A DNA stretch of 64,000 nucleotides, from assembly GCA_947372465.1 (NCBI GenBank), contig CANBTT010000001.1, positions 62,001-126,000 of the forward strand, written 5' to 3'. A model generated the notes under the pieces. It was not told the origin of the DNA. It worked only from the letters and a program-made list of their open reading frames with translations, and did not search any database. This document shows positions 17,523-24,901 of this stretch, piece by piece (position 1 is the stretch's first letter; each line of letters opens with the position of its first letter). The stretch comes from Burkholderiales bacterium. GTDB lineage: Bacteria; Pseudomonadota; Gammaproteobacteria; Burkholderiales; Burkholderiaceae_C. A program made the translations under genes and the position numbers.

Positions 17523-18512
17523 TCAATCCATTTTTGCGCCAGAAGACTTCACAATCTGAGCAAATTTTTCAAACTCTGCCCGCATCACAGCACCGAACTG
17601 AGATGGGGTGATTTTTGGCGCCAAGGTGATCCCATAAGACGTCACCAGCTCCTTCATATCGGGCTCATTGATGGCCAACGAGATGGCTTCGCTTAACTTT
17701 TGAATCACTTCAGCGGGCGTGCCCGCAGGGGCCAAAAACCCAAGCGTTGTGTAGAGATCAAATCCAGGCAAACCACTCTCAGAAATAGAGGCAATATCGG
17801 GCAGTGAGGGGGCGCGAGCAGCGGTGCCTATCCCGAGGATCTTTGTTTTGCCCGATTGCACACCCGCCAGCGCCAAGGGATAACTCAAGAATCCCATCTC
17901 GACCTCGCCACTGGACAAGGCTATCGACGCAGGAGCCCCACCTTTGTAAGGCACGTGCACAATGTTGATATTGGCCAGTGAGCGAAATTGCTCGGCGGTT
18001 AAATGGTGCGAAGAGCCGACGCCGGCCGATGCATAGCTTACTTTTCCTGGATTTTTACGCGCATACTCAATCAACTGAGCGACTGAATGGATTTGAAGCA
18101 CTGTGGGCACGACCAAAAACAGAGGCGCCAAATGGGTTTGCGCCACAGGCATCAGGTCTTTGAATGGATCGTAGGGCAGCTTTTGGTACAAATGCGGATT
18201 GATGGCCCAAATGGGGCTGTCGTAATAAAGCAAGGTGTAGCCATCAGCGGGCGCATTGGCCACCATCACCGCAGAAATATTGCCCGTTGCACCGGGCTTG
18301 TTGTCCACCACCACACTTTGGTGAAGGCTGGCTTTAAGCTTGTCCGCAATTCGCCTGGCAATCACATCGGGCGCGCCACCAGCGGCCGTGCTCACGATGA
18401 TTTTGATGGTTCTGTTGGGGTAATTTTGAGCATCTGCCGACCGAGACAACATCGCGCCCATGTTCAACAAGAACAAGACGATGCACAAAAAGGGTCTCGA
18501 AATGGGTTTCAT
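17523..18512 (-). CDS. Bug-family periplasmic solute receptor (TctC-like)
   Basis: The 329-residue protein is the first gene of the minus-strand island. It has a signal peptide (about residues 1-28, ending SADAQ), TIKIIVSTAAGGAPDVIARR, DGYTLLYYDSP and HVPYKGGAPASIALSSG. The UbiD gene starts 33 bp downstream of its stop. A promoter for the island should lie in the 360-bp gap upstream, but I could not point to one. Confidence 0.88.
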   Translation of the reverse strand: MKPISRPFLCIVLFLLNMGAMLSRSADAQNYPNRTIKIIVSTAAGGAPDVIARRIADKLKASLHQSVVVDNKPGATGNISAVMVANAPADGYTLLYYDSPIWAINPHLYQKLPYDPFKDLMPVAQTHLAPLFLVVPTVLQIHSVAQLIEYARKNPGKVSYASAGVGSSHHLTAEQFRSLANINIVHVPYKGGAPASIALSSGEVEMGFLSYPLALAGVQSGKTKILGIGTAARAPSLPDIASISESGLPGFDLYTTLGFLAPAGTPAEVIQKLSEAISLAINEPDMKELVTSYGITLAPKITPSQFGAVMRAEFEKFAQIVKSSGAKMD

Positions 18513-18875
18513 TGAAAATCACAACACGATAATTTCAATTCTTGAAACTATCCAAAAAATCCATAGGCCTGAAGCCTTCTTGGACCTCGAACAAACTGCA
18601 CAAGCATCGGCCCTGCAAAGCCCGCGCTTGAAATGCACTCCTTGGTACGGGTGTGAGGCTGACTGTAACGACCTGATGCCAGGGCGTAAATGGCGTAAAC
18701 CCTAGAGACAGGAAAAAGGGATGGGCGTTCAATGCGCAAAAAACAGGGTATTGCCTCCCGGTTGCGGGCTCTTGAGCAGTGAGTTTTCTTTAGCAGACGT
18801 CTTGAGTTGCCCCAAGCCCCAAAAAGCAGCCCAATCGCCTTGACCCCCAAAGCGCAAACGATTTGCAGTGTTGGA
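18513..18875. other. Intergenic region without recognised gene
   Basis: This gap of 363 bp separates the first gene of the catabolic island from the phaZ stop codon. Open frames in it are short and lack family features. A short near-direct repeat (GGGCGTAAA / TGGCGTAAA) occurs around 18683-18700. I see no RNA gene, convincing terminator or promoter match. Confidence 0.4.
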
Positions 18876-20093
18876 TCAGCGGGGAATGCTTTGAATGATC
18901 GAGCGAATCACTGGGTAGATCTGAGCCGCCCATTTTCTGCCACTGAAGACGCCGTAGTGGCCAACGCCGGCTTGCAAGTGGTGGGTTTTCATGTACAGGG
19001 GAATGCCCGAACACAAGTCATGCGCCGCCAAGGTCTGGCCCACGCCACAAATATCGTCCCGATCCCCTTCGATGGTTGTGAGAAATGTTTTCTTGATCGC
19101 CCTTGGATTGACCAATCGGCCCTTGTAGCTCAACGCTCCTTTGGGCAATTGATGGGTTTGAAACACCTTGTCAATGGTTTGCAGGTAAAAAGGTCCCGAC
19201 AGATCCATGATGGCAAAGTACTCTTTGTAAAAGTCACGAATTTGATCTGCTTTTTCATGCATGCCTTCGACACGCAACTTGAACAAATCTTTGAAGGACT
19301 GTTGATGCCGCTCCAAATTCATGTTCATGAAGGCACTCAACTGAATAAAACCTGGATAAACACGCCGTCCGGCACCTGCAAACTGGGCAGGAACCACATT
19401 GATGAGATTTTTTTTAAACCACTCAAAGGGCTTGGATTGGGCCAATTCATTGACCTTTGTGGGATTGACTCGGGTGTCGATGGGGCCAGCCATCAAGGTC
19501 AGTGAAGCCGGAACACACGGGTCCTCCTCTTCGGCCAGCAAGCTCGTTGCAACCAAACAGGCCACCGTGGGCTGACAAATGCCCATCAAGTGCGTTTTAG
19601 GCCCCAAAAACTTCAACGCAACAATGATCTCATCGATGTAGCCATCAAAATCAAACTCACCCATTGACTTTGGAATATCCCGAATATTGAGCCAATCGGT
19701 GATGTAGACCTCGTGGTCTTGCACCAAGACTTGCAAAGTGCCACGCAAAAGGGTTGCAAAGTGCCCAGACATTGGGGCCACCAAGAGCACTTTGGGCAAG
19801 TGCTCTTTCGTGTCTTTTCTGAATTTGACCAAATGACAAAAGGCCGTTTGGTGGACCAACTCTTCTTGGATCTCCCAAGTCTGCCCCATCACATCCGTCA
19901 CCGCCTGCAATTCAAAGGCCGGCCGCTTGTGGGTCAGCCCCATCAAGTCAATTTGCTCTTGATACGCGTGAAACTTGCTGAGCGAAGGGGACTCAATGCC
20001 TTTAAAAGTCTCAGACACAAAGAGATTGAACGCTTGCGACATGAAGCGAAACGACTCATTGGCATTGGCCAGGGTCTGGTAATTTTGATACAT
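18876..20093 (-). CDS. phaZ: Intracellular polyhydroxyalkanoate depolymerase
   Basis: The 405-residue protein mobilises stored PHB. It has the family start MYQNYQTLANA, a lipase-like box with Cys as nucleophile in LMGICQPT (about 175, as in the Ralstonia PhaZ1 family), Asp in TIEGDRDDICG, and the C-terminal catalytic His in AGVGHYGVFSGRKW. No signal peptide is present, which fits granule-bound intracellular enzymes. ATG 20093 has AAAGGA eight bases upstream; a longer frame beginning at 20162 adds 23 residues that the family does not have. It is divergent from the GST gene. Confidence 0.92.
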   Translation of the reverse strand: MYQNYQTLANANESFRFMSQAFNLFVSETFKGIESPSLSKFHAYQEQIDLMGLTHKRPAFELQAVTDVMGQTWEIQEELVHQTAFCHLVKFRKDTKEHLPKVLLVAPMSGHFATLLRGTLQVLVQDHEVYITDWLNIRDIPKSMGEFDFDGYIDEIIVALKFLGPKTHLMGICQPTVACLVATSLLAEEEDPCVPASLTLMAGPIDTRVNPTKVNELAQSKPFEWFKKNLINVVPAQFAGAGRRVYPGFIQLSAFMNMNLERHQQSFKDLFKLRVEGMHEKADQIRDFYKEYFAIMDLSGPFYLQTIDKVFQTHQLPKGALSYKGRLVNPRAIKKTFLTTIEGDRDDICGVGQTLAAHDLCSGIPLYMKTHHLQAGVGHYGVFSGRKWAAQIYPVIRSIIQSIPR

Positions 20094-20212
20094 CACGATG
20101 ATCCTTTTTTCTGCTGCCCAAATCGTGAACGATTGAAACAGCAGTCGCAAATCTTGTGCCATGGTGGCATATTTATTGCACCATCTTTGTCATTCACAAG
20201 GGGGAAGGAGCC

Positions 20213-20869
20213 ATGGCCAAGACGACTTTGACAATCAGCAGCAAAAACTACTCATCTTGGTCACTGAGAGGATGGCTCATGGCCAAAATGTCAGGACTGG
20301 ACTTTGAAGAGGTAAAAGTCTCGACCGACACGGCTGACAACAGGGCTGAATTGCTGCTCTTGTCTCCATCAATTTTGGTTCCAAGCCTTCATCACAACAA
20401 AATCAAAGTCTGGGACACGCTGGCCATTGGTGAGTATTTGAACGAAATCGCACCAAAACAGAATCTTTTACCCACCAATCCGGTGCACCGTGCCCATTGC
20501 AGGGCGATCTGTGGAGAAATGCATTCAGGCTTTACGGCACTTCGTTCATCTTTGCCCATGAACATCAAGGCCCGCATCCAGCTGACCCAAGTCTGGTCAA
20601 AAGCCCAACTGGACATCGACAGAATCCTAGAAATTTGGGCAGATTGCCTCAAAACCTACAAAGGGCCATATCTTTTTGGCAAAACCCCTTGCATGGCAGA
20701 TGCCATGTACGCCCCGGTTGTGACCAGGTTTGCCACCTATGGCATCGCCCTGGCCCCCCTCTTTGAGCAGTACTCAAAACAGATCCTCTCGATGCCTTTT
20801 ATGAAAGAGTGGACCGCCGATGCTCTGAAGGAGCCCGATGATATTGAAGAACTTGAAGTGGAGTTTTAA
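20213..20869 (+). CDS. Glutathione S-transferase family protein
   Basis: The 218-residue protein has an N-terminal thioredoxin-like domain (TLTISSKNYSSWSLRGW) with the glutathione-contact motif reduced to SILVPSLHH and WDTLAIGEYLNE, and a helical C-terminal domain. ATG 20213 follows a GGAAGGAG ribosome-binding site by three bases. The stop codon abuts the cupin start codon, so the two are co-transcribed. The SSWSLRGW start resembles GSTs of unknown substrate rather than a defined class. Confidence 0.8.
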   Translation: MAKTTLTISSKNYSSWSLRGWLMAKMSGLDFEEVKVSTDTADNRAELLLLSPSILVPSLHHNKIKVWDTLAIGEYLNEIAPKQNLLPTNPVHRAHCRAICGEMHSGFTALRSSLPMNIKARIQLTQVWSKAQLDIDRILEIWADCLKTYKGPYLFGKTPCMADAMYAPVVTRFATYGIALAPLFEQYSKQILSMPFMKEWTADALKEPDDIEELEVEF

Positions 20870-21307
20870 ATGAACACAATCCGAGACTTTCAAAGTGATA
20901 CCGTCTTCTCCCACGTCAAAGGGAGTGAAACACAATTTTTGCCAGGTGGCCTGAGGGACTTCTTTCTCTACAAGGATCTGGGCGTTGCAAAAGCCACGAA
21001 AGGACGTGTGATTGCGCATATTGCAAAAGCCAACATGCCCCCAGAAGACGGAACAGGTTGGCACTACCATGTTGCAGAGTTTCAAATTGTCTACATGCTC
21101 AAAGGGTGGGCCAAATTCATGTACGAGGACAAAGTCACCTTGGTCAGTGCAGGCGACTGCGTGCATCAAATGCCTGGCATCGTCCATTACCTCTTTGATT
21201 ACTCTGCAGACATGGAATACTTGGAGATCGTAGGACCCGCTGATTTTGGCTCGATTGCTGTCGAGGGTCCTTGCGACGTACCTGGCGTTACCCCTTGGAC
21301 GACCTGA
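20870..21307 (+). CDS. Cupin-domain protein
   Basis: The 145-residue single cupin carries the metal motif GWHYHVAEFQIVYMLKGWAKF (His at about 64 and 66) and the second motif GDCVHQMPGIVHYLF. It starts on the base after the GST stop codon. Cupins of this size act as small dioxygenases, isomerases or ligand sensors; no function can be assigned. The partial cupin at the right edge of the window shares its N-terminal pattern (GLR then YKDLG / YRDLGAKEAT), so they are paralogues. Confidence 0.8.
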   Translation: MNTIRDFQSDTVFSHVKGSETQFLPGGLRDFFLYKDLGVAKATKGRVIAHIAKANMPPEDGTGWHYHVAEFQIVYMLKGWAKFMYEDKVTLVSAGDCVHQMPGIVHYLFDYSADMEYLEIVGPADFGSIAVEGPCDVPGVTPWTT

Positions 21308-21333
21308 AAAATTTAGCGTAATATTCGGGATGT

Positions 21334-21564
21334 ATGAACACCATCACCTCCAAATCAGAGAGCTGCAAAACCTGTCAATACGTTTTGCATTCTGAGTCAT
21401 CCAACACAGGTTTGAGGTGTGGGTTCGAGTATTTCAATGCCAGTTTGATTTTTCGCAAAGTCCGACTGATGACCTTTTACCCGGTCATCCATGACTACAA
21501 CGTGTGCGAAAAATTTTCATACCAAGACCACAGCCTTAAAACCATTGACCCCTTATCGGTCTAA
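21334..21564 (+). CDS. Small four-cysteine protein of unknown function
   Basis: The 76-residue frame has cysteines at 11, 14, 29 and 58 (CKTC, LRCG, NVCEKF). This pattern could bind zinc or an iron-sulphur cluster. It lies 26 bp after the cupin stop in the same direction, with a weak CGGGA site before the ATG, so it is probably the last gene of a GST-cupin unit. I do not recognise a named family. There is no signal peptide or membrane segment. Confidence 0.6.
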   Translation: MNTITSKSESCKTCQYVLHSESSNTGLRCGFEYFNASLIFRKVRLMTFYPVIHDYNVCEKFSYQDHSLKTIDPLSV

Positions 21565-21656
21565 TTGAAAAGGTGCCCATCCTTGGATGCCCTTCTTGCC
21601 TTGACGCTGATTTTTGCTTTGGCTCCAACTCGACTTCTTTTGAAAACACAGCGAGT

Positions 21657-24482
21657 TCAAGGTGCATTCAAACGCAATTTTTTATCCTGAACGGCAACAA
21701 TCATGCGCTTGATCTGCGGCACACACGAGCCACAACTTGTGCCACATTTCAAATCGGTTTGTAAGCTTTGAAGGGCCTCAAGCGACGTGCACGAGGGCGC
21801 TTGCTGATGAAGTTTGTCGATGATTTGAGATTCACTCACGCCAATGCAAGTGCACACCATCTCCGACTTTGATCCCGTGTTCAAATCGCTTGTGCTGGGC
21901 GGTTTTCCTTGAAGCATGTAGCGTGTGAGTCCTTTGACGCTCAAATCTTGCCTGAGCAACTCACCTAGCCACGCTTCACCCGACAAGTTGCCCACGAGCA
22001 TAAAGCCTGTCAACAAAGGATCCACTTGCTCGCTCACAATCATCGACCGCTTGAGCCCTTTTTGTGCATCTTGGTACTTGAGCACGCCAGGAACATCAAA
22101 CGCCAAGATCTGCTCCACCTCCTCCACCCAATGGGATGGCGGCACTTGAGCGCAAGAGGCTCTAAAGACCAAACCCATGCGCTCTTGCCCAAAGGGCAAG
22201 CAAAAGGCGTGATCAAACCTCTTCATGATCGATTGGAGCGATGACCTTTTGCTTTGAAGCAAAGGCGCATCCACCCAAGACACTGCCAGCATCGACCAAG
22301 GCATCTGCGCTTTTGAAATGTGCACCGCCGCGTGCTTGAGCTCTGGTTGCTTGGACTTTTCGCAAAAGCTGGACGTCGTCAATGCGTTCACGCCAGCCAA
22401 GGCTTGTCCGTCGCTTGCGCGTCCACTCAAATACTGCTCGCCCCAGTGCATGGCGATGAAAGCTTGATTCAAACCCATTTCTGCAGAGGCCTTTGCATTG
22501 ATCAAAATACTGCCTCGTTTGCTGCTGACTTTTAACAAGTCGCCATCCACCCATCCATTCCTCGCCATGTCTTCTTGATTGAGCTCGATCACCGGAGAGG
22601 AGACAGCACCAAACAACTTGCTCACCAAACCCGTTCGGCTCATCCCATGCCACTGGTCTCTTAGGCGCCCAGTGTTCAAGGAAAAGGGGTACTTGGACTC
22701 CCGGCTCTCTGAGGTTGGTCGATACTGCACGTTGGCAAATTGTGCTTTGCGTGTAGGGGTCTCAAACCGAAAGTCTTCATACAAGCGCTGCTGCCCTGTC
22801 TCAGCACCCAACTTAAAGGGCCACTGCTGGGGCTGGGCTTCAAGCTTTGCGTAGGTGAGACCCGTGATGTCCAAGTCCCGCCCCTGCGTAGACAAGCGGT
22901 GTTCGTTCCATATTTGCTCTGTGCTTTCATAAGGAAACAAAGACTCTTGTGAAGCCGTGCTTCTTTTAAAAAACGGGTTTGATTCCAGCGCACGGGCAAA
23001 ACTTACCACAATCTGCCAATCGGCCTTGCTCTCACCAGGTGCGGCTTTGGCTGCTCGCACCCGAGAGATGCAACGCTCACTGTTGGTCACCGTGCCTTCC
23101 TTTTCCGCCCAAGTGCTGGCGGGCAGCAACAAATCCGCGTACTGCACCGTCTCCGTGTTCATGAAAGCTTCCTGCACAACGACAAACTCACAGCGCTCAA
23201 GCGCACGCCTGACTGTTCTTTGGTCCGGCATGGATTGCGCAGGGTTGGTGCAAGCAATCCACAAAGCTTTGATCTCCCCATCTGCTGCGGCTTGGAACAG
23301 TTCAACCGCGGTCTTCCCCGCTTTGGACGGCACATCTTTGACGCCCCAAAGAGATGCAACTTCCGCGCGGTGCAAGGGGTTGGCCAGATCTCTGTGTGCG
23401 CTGAGCAAATTGGCCATGCCCCCCACTTCACGCCCGCCCATGGCATTGGGCTGACCGGTCAAGGACAGTGGGCCAGCACCGGGTTTGCCAATCTGTGCTG
23501 TGGCCAAGTGCAAATTGATCAAGGCGGCATTTTTGTCGGTCCCAGAACTTGATTGGTTCAAGCCTTGACAGTACAAACTCAAGGTCGCCGTGGACTGCGC
23601 AAACAAACGCGCGGCCAAAAACAGATCTCTCTCCTTGATGCCACACAGGCGCGCCACATGCTGAGGTGTGTACTCCCTCAGTGTGGCCTTCAAGTCCTCA
23701 AAGCCCTGCGTGTACTGGGCAATGAACTCCGCTTTGATCCACCCCTCCCAGAGCATGATGTGCAGCATGCCGTTAAAGAGCATCACATCCGTGCCCGCTT
23801 GAATGGGCAAATGCAAATCCGCACCGCTGGCGGTGTCTGTCACCCGTGGGTCAACGACGATGATTTTTAAATCCTTGTTGCGCGCCTTGGCGCGCTCTAT
23901 GCGCCTGAACAAAATGGGGTGCGCATAGGCCGTGTTGCTGCCTGCAATGAACAAGCACTGCGCGTGGTCGATGTCTTCATAGCAGGCGGGTGGCGCATCG
24001 GCGCCGAGCGTCCATTTGTAGGCAGCGACTGCGCTGCTCATGCACAGCCTTGAGTTGGTGTCGATGTTGTTGGTGCCAATCAAACCTTTGGCCAACTTGT
24101 TGAACACATAATAATCCTCTGTCAGCAGTTGTCCTGAGATATAAAACCCCACCGAGTCTGGACCATGTGCTTGGATGGTTTGGGTAAAACGATTGCCCGC
24201 CTCTTTGATCGCGTCCGTCCAATTGAGCCGCTCAAGTGGCCCGTGCTTGTGCATCCTTGCCATGGGGCTCAGAACGCGCGTGGCGCTGTGCCATTGAACG
24301 TTTGCACTCAAGTGCAAAGAAGAGCCCTTGCTGCACAAAAGGCCATGGTTCGCAGGGTGATCGGGGTCGCCCTTGACCGAGGTGATCTGCCCTTGACTCG
24401 ACTCAATGATCACACCACAACCCACACCACAATAAGGACACGTTGAACGTGTGAGTTGCGCATTCATATCGGCATGGCCCAT
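21657..24482 (-). CDS. nasA: Assimilatory nitrate reductase, catalytic subunit with C-terminal BFD-like [2Fe-2S] domain
   Basis: The 941-residue cytoplasmic molybdoenzyme reduces nitrate to nitrite. The N-terminal [4Fe-4S] motif is CPYCGVGCGV followed by LLCSKG. The molybdopterin domains follow (NTNSRLCMSSAV, GQPNAMGGREVGG, the C-terminal NTGRLRDQWHGMSRTG). The last 75 residues have four cysteines (VCTCIGV, CGTSCGSCVPQ) typical of a bacterioferritin-associated-ferredoxin-like [2Fe-2S] domain, which likely receives electrons. ATG 24482 follows GGGAGG by seven bases. It is the last gene of the nrtABD-nirBD-nasA operon. Confidence 0.93.
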   Translation of the reverse strand: MGHADMNAQLTRSTCPYCGVGCGVIIESSQGQITSVKGDPDHPANHGLLCSKGSSLHLSANVQWHSATRVLSPMARMHKHGPLERLNWTDAIKEAGNRFTQTIQAHGPDSVGFYISGQLLTEDYYVFNKLAKGLIGTNNIDTNSRLCMSSAVAAYKWTLGADAPPACYEDIDHAQCLFIAGSNTAYAHPILFRRIERAKARNKDLKIIVVDPRVTDTASGADLHLPIQAGTDVMLFNGMLHIMLWEGWIKAEFIAQYTQGFEDLKATLREYTPQHVARLCGIKERDLFLAARLFAQSTATLSLYCQGLNQSSSGTDKNAALINLHLATAQIGKPGAGPLSLTGQPNAMGGREVGGMANLLSAHRDLANPLHRAEVASLWGVKDVPSKAGKTAVELFQAAADGEIKALWIACTNPAQSMPDQRTVRRALERCEFVVVQEAFMNTETVQYADLLLPASTWAEKEGTVTNSERCISRVRAAKAAPGESKADWQIVVSFARALESNPFFKRSTASQESLFPYESTEQIWNEHRLSTQGRDLDITGLTYAKLEAQPQQWPFKLGAETGQQRLYEDFRFETPTRKAQFANVQYRPTSESRESKYPFSLNTGRLRDQWHGMSRTGLVSKLFGAVSSPVIELNQEDMARNGWVDGDLLKVSSKRGSILINAKASAEMGLNQAFIAMHWGEQYLSGRASDGQALAGVNALTTSSFCEKSKQPELKHAAVHISKAQMPWSMLAVSWVDAPLLQSKRSSLQSIMKRFDHAFCLPFGQERMGLVFRASCAQVPPSHWVEEVEQILAFDVPGVLKYQDAQKGLKRSMIVSEQVDPLLTGFMLVGNLSGEAWLGELLRQDLSVKGLTRYMLQGKPPSTSDLNTGSKSEMVCTCIGVSESQIIDKLHQQAPSCTSLEALQSLQTDLKCGTSCGSCVPQIKRMIVAVQDKKLRLNAP

Positions 24483-24504
24483 TCTTGTCCTCCCCTAGCT
24501 TTGA

Positions 24505-24879
24505 TCAAACAAACTGGGCATCGGGCAGCATCAACTCGTTTCGATCCAAAAAAATCTCTTGGTCTTGGGTTTTGACTTGAAAGGTTCTCACTTGCCCCTC
24601 ATCGGGGCTTTGAACCAGGCCCGTTGAAAGACTGAAGTTCCAATTGTGCAAAGGACACGCCACGGTTTCCCCAAACACCATCCCCTGACTGAGTGGGCCG
24701 CCCTTGTGCGGGCACTTGTCCAAGACAGCAAAGATGCGGTCCCCATTCGCTCTGAATACGGCCACCTCAGCACCATCGACACCCTCGGGGCGTTTCACGC
24801 GTCTGCATCCAAGCGGCGCAATGTCAGAGATGTGTCCAATGCTCACCCAGTTGGGCACTTGAGGATGTTGTTCATTCAT
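24505..24879 (-). CDS. nirD: Nitrite reductase small subunit (Rieske type)
   Basis: The 124-residue partner of NirB has a complete Rieske cluster motif: Cys56 and His58 in DKCPHKGG, Cys75 and His78 in ACPLHNW. Some NirD homologues, such as the enterobacterial ones, have lost these ligands; this one should bind a [2Fe-2S] cluster. It lies directly downstream of nirB with 22 bp between them, and upstream of nasA. Confidence 0.92.
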   Translation of the reverse strand: MNEQHPQVPNWVSIGHISDIAPLGCRRVKRPEGVDGAEVAVFRANGDRIFAVLDKCPHKGGPLSQGMVFGETVACPLHNWNFSLSTGLVQSPDEGQVRTFQVKTQDQEIFLDRNELMLPDAQFV

Positions 24880-24901
24880 GGTGTGTTGCTCAAAAATCTA
24901 A

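Noticed and set aside
21627-21657. Inverted repeat AACTCG/CGAGTT at the 3' end of nasA as a terminator
   Set aside because: The stem is only six bases, the loop is 19 bases, one arm overlaps the nasA stop codon, and no T run follows.
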